A stretch of 63,160 nt of DNA from Russula earlei (Eukaryota > Basidiomycota > Agaricomycetes > Russulales > Russulaceae). Each line of letters starts with the position of its first letter. Within the stretch, counting starts at the first letter, position 1. Below the pieces are notes generated by a model, which was not told where the DNA came from, ran no database searches, and saw only the letters and a program-made list of their open reading frames with translations. Below are positions 35,101 to 46,012 of the stretch, piece by piece. The translations under genes and the position numbers were made by a program. Location: contig JAGFNK010000313.1 of NCBI GenBank assembly GCA_025769875.1, forward strand, positions 1-63,160. Direction: 5' to 3'.

Positions 35101-35884
35101 CTTGAGCACTGCCTTCCACCCATGCACGGATGGACAAACCGAGCGGATGAACCTCTGGATAGAGACTTATCTAAGGGAATTTGTAAATGGACGGCAAAAT
35201 GATTAGCACACACTACTTCCTATTGCTGAGTTTGCTCACAATACTTGGTGACATGAAGGCACCAGGCACACACCACATGAACTTCTCCTTGGTTTTAATC
35301 CAACTGCCAAATAGACAACAATGGACATATCTGTTCCTGAGGCTGAAACACATCTCAAAATCATGGAACAAGTATGATCCAGGGCACAGGAGGAACGTCT
35401 GAAATGTATCAAACCATCAGAAGAACCAAGGAAGCTCAAAGAAGGACAACTCGTGTGGCTGGATGGATGTAATCTGGTGGTTAAGGCCCCATCAAAGAAG
35501 CTTGCCCCCCGGCGTTATGGACCATTTGAGGTGATACAACAAATCACACCAGTGGCATATCACATCAAATTGCCCCCATCAATGAAAATCCACAATGTGT
35601 TTCATGTGGATCTTCTCATGCCATTCACTGAAACAGGGGCATATGGCAAAGCTTTTACCCGACCACCACCTGACATTGTACAAGGAGAAGAAGAGTATGA
35701 AATTGCTGCTATCATTGGAGACAGGAAGTACCGAGGCAGGACACAATACCTTGTTCATTGGGAAGGATACCTGGTTTCGGAGCGCTCATGGGTCAATTCT
35801 GCTGACCTTCACACTCTGGCTCTACTCAAAGAATACTTGAACTCAAAGACAAATTCCCTTGCGGGTGGACGAGCTCATGTATAA
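32101..35884 (+). pseudogene. Gypsy E pol: protease, RT, RNase H, integrase, chromodomain
   Basis: A chromovirus-type polyprotein gene in one main frame. Order: protease LLDSGATNNFIHK (about 32560); RT with WGYNNIRIKD, FGLTNAPATFQSM and the active-site region IYMDN (Asp-Asp changed to Asp-Asn); RNase H FIVDADASSFALGA; integrase zinc finger H-x-H-C-x2-C (CAKCQES) and DDE residues in VSMDLIMDLP, ISDRDP and DGQTERMN; GPFEVI and HNVFHVDLL; then a chromodomain (EEYEIAAII ... YLVHWEGY) ending at 35884. At least ten in-frame stops are present, mostly TGA or TAG/TAA at positions where relatives have Arg, Gln or Trp. Its 3' LTR is C2. Gag lies upstream but is not clearly contiguous. Confidence 0.88.
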
Positions 35885-36070
35885 AAAACCCTCCTCCAGA
35901 ACTCGAGATGGCAGAGCATCTTCTACAACTTGCTTGCCATCTCATCCACTCTACCTACCAAACTCCTTCTTCACCTTCTTCACCCTCTTCACCTTCAAAC
36001 TCAACCTCTTCTCACATTTGCCAATGTCTCAATCCCCAGTTTATATTCCATCCTCACCTGTCCCAACCTA

Positions 36071-36899
36071 TGTTACGAACCAAGGCTAGGTCCTGACCGT
36101 AGATGGTCCTATTTCACTCAAGAGAGACCTCTCTCCTTTGGCATTACCAACTCCCTTCCGTTTTCTGGGCTATCCCCCCTGCAGTGCAAGATATCGCTAT
36201 TGCAAAGACACTATAACACGACCAGGCACCCGTTTCCTAATCGGGTAATCATCGCGTGGCAGCCACATGGCCACCCAGCCACCAAGGACCCGAAACAGCG
36301 GCACAAACTCTTAGAAACTGTTGCATAAATCATCTGACGTCATCCAGGCTCCAATGACATCATAGCTGACTGAGCGACTCCACAGTGACCTCATAGGCTC
36401 ACTAAGCGCTCCACAGTGACATCATAATGATGTCATCGCTCCACAATGATCAGTAATGCGCTCAGTAAGCCCGAAACTTGACACAAGCAAGTTTATGCCT
36501 CTGTAGTCCTATTGGATGGTATCAAAGAGTCTAGAATAGTCCCAGGTCTTTGTAATCGACCCTGTACACTGTATATAAGCCCCAATGTAGCATGGCAGTC
36601 GTCAGACTGTCCATTTGTGATACTCTCATCTTCCTGGGTACTCCCCTGCGACCGCTCAGTTTAAAGACTTCCCTCGCCTCCAAGGTACTCTTCAACGACC
36701 GCCTTGTTTAAAGCCCTCTCGCTGCACTGGCCTCTGCTCTTCGCCTCTGCCTCTTGCAACACCTACCAGTCCCCATCTGGTACCTCCTCGTCGTTTGGCT
36801 CGTCCTCCTGTTCAACGCCGCCTTCGCCGCGTACCATCTGTTCCGACCCTTGCCCACCTGCTCCTGAGTCCTTAGTGATCAGCAGTACGTGTCTTGACA
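36071..36899 (+). repeat. Solo LTR, family G (G4)
   Basis: 829 bp, TGTTACGAACC...GTCTTGACA, with exact 5-bp duplication ACCTA (36066-36070 and 36900-36904). It is inserted in codon 16 of Gypsy E ORF3. It looks younger than G2/G3: more CpG sites remain. Confidence 0.94.
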
Positions 36900-37388
36900 A
36901 CCTACACATCCCCTGCCTACTGTCCCTTGTCCCCAGTCCCCACTTGTGCCTCCCCCGTTCTCGCCTACCCTTCCCCCACTCTTTCCTATGCCGACGTTGA
37001 CGCCATCACCTCCCCCACTCCCCAACTGGCAAGAAGGTCTCTACCCTTCAACAACCCTCCTGCCTACGAGTGCAATGAGGATGACGATGACACCACTGCC
37101 CAAGTCTGTTTATCCCCTCTTTCACCTTCCATCTCCCTCGCCTCAACCCTTCTTGGATCTGAGTGCAATGCCCTGGGACTTGACTTTTGCCCAGCATGCA
37201 CTCCATCCCCATTCTCCCTTCCTGAGCAGTTCGAGGCTGCTAAATTCTTCAATGCCCCTCGCCTCCCACAACCCAGCCCTGACTGGATCCCCTCCTCTGA
37301 CTACCCCCTCATTGACTTCACCATCCCAGAGTACCCAGGAGGAACCGGCTACAGGGCCAACTGGTTTCTTATTGAGCTGGAGGCCCAA

Positions 37389-37935
37389 TGTTAAGATCGG
37401 ATTGATCTTATCGCTGACTCTTAGTGAAAGAGTTGCTTGATATAGTTCAAGCACTAGACTTTGAGCCCTTTGATATTATCTCAGGAAGAATAGGTGTAAG
37501 AGAAGAGAGGGGCCTCTTTTACTTAGAGTTCTTCAATAGATTGTATAGAGTATTTTGACAAGATGATTGTTTCTTGTTTGAGAGAGTAAGTCGAGCATGA
37601 GGCTCGACTTCTTGGTAGTACAGGCTATTTACACAATATCTCAACAACTACTGATCCGATTCATATGAAACTTGGGGTGCACATAGCTGAGAACCAGTAG
37701 TATCCAAATACGTAAAGCGCAATTTGAGAATGTCATGAATGACTCACGCAAGAGTCATTCTTTCCTAGTATCTGTCATCAACCAGTAAGTAGTGAGTAAG
37801 CCTTTATCGATCAATCAATAAGTGGATCAATAAGCAATCACTAAGCCAGATGAATAAGCACATATGAGTAAACAGAAATGAGTCACCAGAGCATAGGTAA
37901 GCAGATGAGGATGAGGAGACACAAGAATCCTAACA
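37389..37935 (-). repeat. Solo LTR, family F (F2)
   Basis: 547 bp; on plus it reads TGTTAAGATC...ATCCTAACA, i.e. minus orientation relative to F1. Exact 5-bp duplication CCCAA (37384-37388 and 37936-37940). It lies within ORF3 of Gypsy E, between ...IELEAQ and PEPLIHATL. Confidence 0.94.
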
Positions 37936-38384
37936 CCCAACCAGAACCCCTCATCCATGCTACCCTTGGCAAGGGAGCCCCCATCTTCTCTCATGTACTC
38001 ACACCCATCCCCGCTGCCTGGCCCATCCCTGTACCTAGCGAGGAGCAGTGGGACATGCTCCTCGCTAACCAGCCTTTCACAGACTTTGTCACCAGGGCCA
38101 TTGAGGACAACAACGACCCCTCCCTTACAGCAGGGGTCACATCTTACAGGTTCAGAACATCGGAGATTCTCAAGAGGAGACAAACCATACGCCTCCTCTT
38201 CGCACAAATCCTCAAGCACCAAGGCCACCTCAAGGAGGTCAAACAAACCCTTGCTGCTGCCAATTCTCTCAATAGGGTTACCCTTAACCTCCGATTGCAA
38301 GACCGCTCCAAGGAAGAAGAAGGTGATAGTTGCTTACAGGAACTTATGCAACTCAATTCTTCTTCCTCCACTGACTCCTTCTGA

Positions 38385-38625
38385 CCTGCTGACTCATCCT
38401 TCACCTCTGACAAGTCAAAACCTCCCAGATCTACCTTCATCTCTGCCAGTCACCCCAGAAGAACCTGTTTCATTGCAGTGAACTGGGGCACATACAACCA
38501 GTCTGTCCCCACAGACCAGATCATGCAACAAAAAGGGTACGATCTTCGAAGTCAGACCAGCCTTGGAGGAAAGTAGGTCGGCCTTATCGTTGTTCTCACT
38601 TCTAGGGGCCTTGATGGGGGGGTGA
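38385..38625 (+). other. 3' untranslated end and polypurine tract of Gypsy E
   Basis: 240 bp after ORF3 without a supported ORF, ending in GATGGGGGGGTGA directly before LTR C2. This is the plus-strand primer tract. Confidence 0.7.
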
Positions 38626-39317
38626 TGTTACACCATTTTCCTTCTTACCTTTTGCTATGGACTGCTTGCTTTCGTATGTCCCTTTACTTACTGGTCTCGT
38701 GATCTCTTATGTCTTGTGATCCCTTCTGTGTTATCATGTGATCCATACACATCCAGGTAACACTGGATTGCTGTTACTTTCCCTTTGTTTGGTTCTCTTT
38801 CCATTCATATTCACTTCTTAGTTTTGACTGTGCAATGCTGCGCACTTACTGTGCAGCACAGTTACTTCGTTCTGACTCATTCGTGGCCTCATTTCTATGA
38901 CTCCTACTTATTATGACTCCTACTATACTAGTAGCACAGTCAAAGCGCAGCTATTGCTGCGCTTTGACTGTATATATAAGCTCAGTACTTTGTGACCAAA
39001 GCCCTAAGCTTGGTCTCTTGTAGAATCCAACCTACTCTTGTCCAACATATTCGCCTGCAACCCACTTCATTCCTAATCCTCAAACCACATCCACCTCTCC
39101 ATTTCATCAACTCTTCACACACACACACCATCCATCATCTACTCTTCGCCTCTCCCTTCCTTTCCTAAGAGTCTCTCTTCACTCCCCTGAGAAGAGCTCT
39201 CCTCCTTTAAGACCTACCTTCCTCTACTCTCTCTCTCTGCGTTGTTCAAGGTCCCCGACGGACTTGAACGCATATAGCTAGTGGAACCAGCCCTAGTCTA
39301 TCCCATTACAAACTTAC

Positions 39318-39810
39318 CGTCACCAACTGGGGGCGGTGTCGCTGACAAATCGGTTCACACGCAAGATGAGTGTAGCGAGTCAAGCGAGACACTAAGTCTT
39401 CACGAATTTTGGGGTTCTCGGAGATGATATTGCCAAGGCAAATATGTTCCGTGGAGAGGGAAAACTACGAATAAGCCTTCGTGTCAAGAAGACTTATGAG
39501 TAGAAGGGATTTCAGACAGATTGCTTGATGTCTTGCAAGCCTACAAGTCCTGAAGCTGGAAACCAGTGATATTTCACAGGAGAACAAGCTTAGGGCTTGT
39601 CCTCATCGAATGGCAGTCTTATATACATGCAAAGTACTATATCAAATAGTATTCATGAGGTGGAAGCGAGGCGATCGAACTGGAACATGCAGGAAATGTC
39701 TGGTACATGCGAGGCTATGGAAGAGTCATAAAACATGCGGGAAACTTGAGACATGTCCGGGTAGGCTTATCTGGTTGCCGGTCTGGTCCGATTTACCGGT
39801 CCTTGTGACA
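39318..39810 (-). repeat. 3' LTR of Gypsy D
   Basis: 493 bp. The polypurine tract of the minus strand abuts it at 39811-39826. The terminal base pair TG has become CG relative to the other LTR. Confidence 0.95.
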
Positions 39811-39828
39811 TTACCCCCTTGTTAAGGT

Positions 39829-41085
39829 CTAACCTGTGTAGGGGTGTATGTTAGAGATGCAGTGATGAGTGTGGTAGTGAAGTTGGTCTCAAGGAACTCG
39901 ACATATTTTGTGTGTTTTGCATCATTGATGTGGGGTTCTGCAGAGGTCTGCCTTATGTCTGTGGCAATTGCAGAGAACACAGGTGGTAATTTTGGGACAG
40001 TCGACGGTGTCGTGTCCCCCATTGAGACACTAGGAGCATTTGTCGGAAATACAAGGAGGGAATTGATACCATGGGTCTGCGATTGCTTCTTTGGCATCTT
40101 TATGTTCTTGTTCGGTTAGTTGTGGCATGGACTGGAATAGGATTCTGGGTTCGAGTCGGGTTTTGGCATTAGCTCTAGCCAATTTGACCTCGCTGTCCCG
40201 AATCTCCCACAACATGTCGTGATAGCGTCCTCTGGCCGTGACGAGTTGGTTGGCCATCTGTCGCGCCTTCTTAATGGCGAATTGATATCAAAGGACTTCG
40301 GCCTCGAGAGACAGATCTTGTTCGAAGGTGAGGGCTTCATTGACGGCTTTAGTATGTCTAAGTCCTTCCTGGAACAAGAAGGCATCTTTTGTAGTGAGGA
40401 GAGGACGAGGATAGGGGTCAGCACAAGCCCGAACTGAGATTCAATGAGTAGGGCATCTGGGGCCGTATGTAGCAATGACTGATGGGAATCCATTGGTTAG
40501 ATCAGGTAGGACGAATCGTGGGGGAATGGTATCATCTTCGTTCCCTGGATTGGGGATCAAAACATCAAGTCCTAGGGTTCCCTCCATCCAGCTGTCTCCT
40601 AGTTCTCTCAGTTCAGTCATAGTATCTGTTCCAGGAGCTACAGGTGTTACATAGGCAGGTGGGGGGGTGTTGTTGTTTCGTAATGGTACTGGGGCAAAGT
40701 TCTCATTGAGAAGTACCAAATTATTTGGTTGCTGAGGGATGGGTATGTCGAGTCGAGGAGGGATAGGAATGGGGTCGGGAGAGGGGGAACGGACATGATA
40801 GGATGGGCTACGGATGATTGGGGAGTTAGTCCCTCTGATGGGGGAACGATTGCCGAAGGCTCGTAGTATGGTAGGTAGAGTCTCTTCATGCCAGAGTTCT
40901 TGGGCTTGTGCTATCATTGCCGCGTGTCGTGCTGCACGTCATACCAGGAGTTGAGTGTTGATAGTTGCGGCCGTGGAAGGAGACGGTTCTCTGGAGATTG
41001 GTAGAGGGATGAGAGTTGGAGTGTATGGAGGAGTAGGGACGAGGGTAACGGAGGAGGCAGTGGGTGAGTTAGTGTTGGAGGACAT
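39829..41085 (-). pseudogene. Gypsy D ORF3 with zinc-knuckle-like C-terminus
   Basis: A 419-codon frame starting 56 bp after the pol stop. The N-terminus is Ser/Thr/Pro-rich (SSVTLVPTPPYTPTLIPLPI), followed by PPRFVLPDLTNGFPSV, then a helical stretch (EGLRHTKAVNEALTFEQDL, EVKLARANAKTRLEPR). The C-terminus has Cys/His clusters resembling knuckles (CLNGGHDTVDC and CVLCNCHRHKADLC). It is interrupted by about seven stops: six TGA at likely CGA positions and one TAG. All other codons read through. No known family was recognised. It matches the position and style of ORF3 in Gypsy E. Confidence 0.7.
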
Positions 41086-41140
41086 GTCGGAGTGGAAAGG
41101 AAAGGGTGGTGGGGAGCGTTGGTTGGGAATGGTGATCTTT

Positions 41141-44060
41141 TTATGTGTTGGGTCGTCCAGCTGTAGCGGAGTAGAATTCCTTGAGAAGTTTGGGGGCGTT
41201 GAGGTCATGGTGGTTGACCCATGAGTCATCTGATGATGGGTAACCTTTCCAGTGTATGAGATATTGAAGTTTATGTGTTCGTCTGAACCTCCTGGCATCT
41301 AGAATGGCCTCGATCTCATATTCTTCTTCATTATCGATGATTGGAGGGGGTCATGTGAATGGCGTGCCATATTCCTCCATTTCTATATATGGTAGAAGTA
41401 GATTGATGTGGAAGACGTCGTGTATTTTCATGGATGATGGAAGTTGGAGTTGGTAAGCGACTTTAGAAATCTTCTTTATGATAGGGAAGGGTCCATAATG
41501 TTTTGGGGTTAACTTGCGGTTTCCTCGTGTCTTGAGGTTTTTGCCTTCTAGCCATCCAAGAGTTCCTTCTTTCATTTCTGGGTTGTCAGGTCTGGAGGGT
41601 TGTTGTTTATGTTCTAGAAGTTGTTGTGCGTTGTATCTAGATTGTTCTAGTTCTTTGAGACAATCGGTCGAGGCAGGGACATTATTGTCTTCAAGGTTTA
41701 TATTGATTTGGGGTTTGAATCCCATGAGGAGTTCATGTGGTGATCATCGTGATACTTTGTGTTTCCAAGAGTTGTGTGCATATTCTGTGATGGGAAGCAT
41801 TTTTGCCCAGGAGTGTGGATGGGTTGTAGTCCAGGGTCTCAAATATTGTTCTAGCCAGGCGTTCATTCTTTCGGTTTGTCCATCAGTTTGAGGGTGGAAT
41901 GCAGTGGACATGTTTTGTTTGATGCCTAGACTTTTGCATAACGCTTTGGAGAAGTTTGATGTGAATTGAGGGTCTCTGTCAGATATGATTCTTTTAGGGA
42001 CACCAAACCAGGGCACGAGGTGTTTCAGATACTTGTGTGCAACACCTGTTCCGTCGATCGTTTTGTTACATGGAATGAATTTGGTCGCTTTAGAGCATCC
42101 TTGGTCGACAATGGTGAGGATACTGTCAAATCCTTCTGATTTTGGTAAATCAGTGATAAGGTCCATTGATACGTATTGAAAGGGGCCTTGTTCAACATGT
42201 GTGTCGAGTGGGAAGGTTGTGGCTTTCTTTCTTGGTAAATTGGTTTTGGATTCTTGGCATTTGGCACAGCTTTTCACGTATTGTTCCACAAATTGTTGTA
42301 GTCTGGGTCCTTCATAGTGTTGTTTGACTAAGTCCCATGTATTGGCTATTCCGGGGTGTCCTGCAGGTGGGGCATCGTGAAATTGTTGTAGGATTCCTCG
42401 TTGTTTGTCTAGTTTGTTGGGTAGGTAGATTTTTTGTGTAAATATTTCAGGTGGGAGGAGGGTGGTTTTTTGTTCTTCTACCCCCTTGTTAAGGTCTTTA
42501 CAGTGAGAAAGGGTGTCGGCAATTGTATTGGTGTGTCCCGGGATATGTTCCATGGTTAAATTGAAGTCTTGCATGTATTGCATCCATCTAGCTTGTCGTC
42601 CAGTTAATTTCTGTGGTTCTTTGAAATATGTAAGATTTTTGTGGTCTGTCCTTATTCGGATGGGTTTTTCTGCACCTAGGAAGAATGGTCGGCTGCTTTT
42701 GAGGCCAAAGATGATGGCAGCTAGTTCTTTATCGTGTGCATCGTAATTTCTTTCCGCGTCTAGTAGTGTTCTTGAATAGAATGCCATAGGATGGTGGTCT
42801 GGCTTTAATTGAGAAGTCTGGGATAAAGTTGTGATAGAAGTTGCAGAATCCAAGGAAGCTTCGAACTTCTTTCAATGTTTTTGGTGTAGGCCAGTCTTCA
42901 ATTCTTTTGACTTTCACTGGGTCCATAGTGATTTTTCCTTCGCCAATGATTACTCCCAGGTATTTGACCTTTCTTTTGTGGAATTGGCACTTTTCTGGTT
43001 TGAGATATAGGTCGTGTTGTCTCAATTTTGATAAGATGTGATTGACTTTAGATTTATGTTTCTTTTCATCATTTTCTGTAGCGATGATGATGTCATCCAT
43101 ATAAATTTTCAGCCATCCTTGAGCAAGTTCTTCTTGAAAGATGTCATCCATCATTGTTTGGAAGGTTGCTGGGGAGTTAGTTAATCCACAAAACATTACC
43201 GTTGGCTCAAATAATTTATCGCTGGTCTTAAAGGCGGCCTTCCATTCATCTCCTTCCTTGATTCTAATGTTATTGTAGCCCCATCTGATATCGGATTTAG
43301 TAAAGAGTTCTTTGCCTGGTAGGGCATGTATTAATTCTGGGATCAAGGGAAGTGGGTAAACGTTGGGTATAGTCCACTTGTTTAGGTTTCTATAATCTTG
43401 TACTGGTTGAAATTTGCCATCTTTCTTTTTGATCAAAAAGAAGCCACTTGTGTATGGTGAGTTAGATCTTCTGATTTGCTTAAGCCGCAGATTTTGTTCA
43501 AGGAATTTTCCTTGTTCCTCTTTTTCTTTGGGCAAAAGAGGGTATACTCTGCAATTGATTGTTGTGGGGGCGTCAGGTCTAAGATCGATAGCATGATCCC
43601 ATTTCCTTGGTCTGGGGAATCTTTCTGATTCCCATTCTTCAAAGACTTGGCCATAGGCGTGATATTGGAGAGGGACTATTTGTTGCCAGGTCAGTTGCTT
43701 TGGTTGTATTTGGGATTCCGCTAATTGTTGGGCAATTGTAGTCTTTCGTAGTTGAGTTTGTATCCAAATTTCATCGCCTTCCCCCCATTGGGTGATGTTT
43801 CTTATCCATTCTGGTGTTTCTTCGTCTCCGGATAAGACTATTCTTCCCATTAGTGTTCCATTGGTCCAGTTGATTTTGGGGTTTGTTGATTCGAGGAAGG
43901 GGTATCCTAAGATTAGGTTGTCTTGTCCAATGTCCGCTATGAGGAACTGATGTTTGCTTTTTTGTCCTAGCAGCTTTAGCTCTAAATCTACTGCTTGAGT
44001 AATCTTTCCTAGGTGATTGGGAGTATTATCAACATTTTTCACTACTCTGGGTGTTGATAA
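41141..44060 (-). pseudogene. Gypsy D pol: protease, RT, RNase H, integrase, chromodomain
   Basis: RT is intact to the catalytic KIYMDDIII (about 43100), preceded by SNSPYTSGFFLIKKKDGK and FCGLTNSPATFQTMMDD. A deletion of over 100 bp after FYHNFIPDF (about 42790) removes the RT-RNase H connection and shifts the frame. RNase H (MAFYSRTLLDAERNYDAHDKE) and integrase follow: CAKCQESK, VSMDLITDLP, ISDRDPQF, DGQTERMNAWLEQY. After a TGA near 41742 come GPFPIIKK, HDVFHINLLLPY, a second TGA, and a chromodomain (EEYEIEAIL ... YLIHWKGYPSSDDSWV) ending at 41141. The stops are TGA at probable CGA positions. A protease-like N-terminal part lies above 43.9 kb; its DSG motif was not pinned down. Confidence 0.88.
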
Positions 44061-44251
44061 TCTTCATGTTCTCAGTTGGAGTTGTTTGGTTAATTCGGGA
44101 GATATGAAGCATTTGGTTGCTTCGCTGTCGATTAACGCGATTTTCTTTTCGGCTTTTGAGGTTCCAACATATATAGTCAAGTTGACCTGCATTGACTTTT
44201 TTACAGTTTTATGTACATTGGTACCTAAGGCCCGAGCGATTGCCGATATGC

Positions 44252-45932
44252 TCAGGCATCCAAAAAATCCTTTTCTTTGTCATCGTCGGCTTCTCCAGTC
44301 AGCATCTTAATGAATTCTTCTCTTTCTTCTTTGGAGAGGGCTTTGGCAGCCTTCGCAGCTTTGGCCATCGCGCTTTCTTCAACGATCTCGACAATGGAGG
44401 ATTCGGACGTAGTGGTGGTTACCTCTGCTGCACGTGCGCATATCGTTTCGCATTTGGGTTTCGCGGGGCAGTCTCTGGCGAGGTGTCCTTGTTTTGAACA
44501 ATGGAAACATCTGCCTTCGGCACGATGTTTTTCCTTGTCGGCTTCAGTGATCGCTTTGCGTGCTGCACCCACACTAGTATCCATCGCGTTCGGGTCGCGG
44601 GGTGGCAGGCGTGTGCATGGTGCGGTGGCATTATTGGTGGTGCTGCTGCGTGTTCCCAAGGTGGAGAGGCAGGCCCAGGGGCGATTCGGATTTGCATTGT
44701 GATTGTGCATATTAGCATGATCGGTGAGGACCGCGCGTTTGCACATCCAGATGTGATGTTGTTTCTGGGTGCTGGACATCCATTCTTGGAAAGTGGTTGG
44801 GTCTTCCTGGCTGATGATTGCTTCAACCAATGGTTTGGGGAGGCCGCACGCAAATAGGCGCATGACCATTGGATCGTCCATGTGTAGAGATCCTCGTCGA
44901 GCTAGTAGTTCAAAGTTAGCTATATATTCATCTAAATTGTTGTCCTTCATTTTGAGTTCGCGTAGCTGGTCTTGTGCACATTCGTGTTCAGCGTAATCAG
45001 TAAATGCTCACTTGAATTGTTGTTCCATGGCTTTCCAGGCAGTAAGGCCAAAGGGGATTTCTTCCGGATCAAGCATGACTTTTTCAAGCCATTCGTCCAT
45101 TGCTTCGACCCAACCGTCAACACGAGGTCCTTCCATTAATGATAAGAAGTAGGCGCATTTCTTAATGGGGTTTTGAGCAATTTTGCTGTCAAAATTCATC
45201 CTCATGAAGCGTCGAAATGCAGTGAGGAATGTGTGGGTGCGCACGCGATTGCCATTGAAGGCCTTGGGTGGGATGCCTTCAAGTTTACCATTGTCAGAGG
45301 GGCGTGTGTCTCGGTCGTACATGGCGTATGCATCATAGTCGTCGGGGTCTGGGCTCGGGGGTCGTCTCTCACGTCCCTTGAAGCCTTGGAATAGGGATGG
45401 GCGTGGATACGCCTGCACCGTTCCAGACGACGTGAGTTGTTGAGGTATCTGCGCTGGTGGTTCTTCTGGTTCGTCAGCCGCGATGAAAACTTGTGTTGTG
45501 GTTTGTGGTTCCTGTTCCATGGGTTCGGCAGGTGTGGGTCCAGGGGTCAGAGCGCGAGACAGGTTCTTCGAGTTAGGGATTGGTTCTCCTGATTTGATGA
45601 GTTGTACCTTTGAGGGGGTCAAAGGTCAGTCTGAGAGCCGGGCGTGCGACGCAGTAGGCCTTGAAGTAGTCCTCACGGCATCGAATTTTGAACCATATGC
45701 CATAGAGGGTTCCAAGGCCTACTTTGGCCTTTCTGTAATAAGTGTAGTACCCAGTCCAGGGTACACTGTTTATTCCTACTCTGAGGAAGTGAGCATTTTC
45801 TCTGAAGGCCTCGGGAATGAGTGCGTCGTCGAGGTCCGGGTTCAGTTTGAAGGGACACTTGAGTTTCTTTAGTCCCTCTTCTGTAGGTTTTCCTTGCCCT
45901 TTGAACCTCCAGTCTCTGGCCATGGAAGTCAT
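44252..45932 (-). pseudogene. Gypsy D ORF1 and gag (CCHC)
   Basis: The gag core (KAFNGNRVRTHTFLTAFRRF, MEGPRVDGWVEAMDEWLEK, FGLTAWKAMEQQFK) runs 45622-45008. A single in-frame TGA separates it from the rest of gag (44950-44252: YIANFELLARRGSLH, knuckle CFHCSKQGHLARDC and an acidic tail). Both parts share one frame, and CGA to TGA explains the stop. An overlapping ORF at 45932-45573 in another frame (LDDALIPEAFRENAHFLRVG) probably encodes the N-terminal part and needs a frame change to join. Confidence 0.75.
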
Positions 45933-45997
45933 CTTTTAAAAATTGTTGTATTCGGGGGTGGATGCATGTGCACGCGTTCGGGGTTGAGGGTTCGAGG

Positions 45998-46012
45998 GTA
46001 AGCTTGTTCTAA
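45998..46012 (-). promoter_or_regulatory. Self-priming primer-binding site of Gypsy D
   Basis: On the minus strand TTAGAACAAGCTTAC directly follows the 5' LTR. AGAACAAGCTTA is the exact reverse complement of TAAGCTTGTTCT in that LTR (46276-46287), about 30 bp after its TATATAAG box (46312-46320). It closely resembles the site of element E (TCAGACCAAGCTTA). Confidence 0.7.

Larger units (their letters stand above)
36024..38384 (+). pseudogene. Gypsy E ORF3, interrupted by two solo LTRs
   Basis: A separate ORF starting 140 bp after the pol stop. Without the solo LTRs G4 and F2 and one copy of each duplication, three pieces (36024-36070, 36905-37388, 37941-38384) join in frame without a stop into a protein of about 324 residues. 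The N-terminal half is Ser/Pro/Thr-rich (YIPSSPVPT, TPQLARRSLPF), with an acidic patch near 37080. The C-terminal half is predicted helical (EEQWDMLLANQPFTDFV ... LTAGVTSYRF). No known domain was recognised. Element D has an ORF in the same place with similar organisation and local similarity. The role is unknown; an accessory, capsid-like or env-like function would be speculation. Confidence 0.75.
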
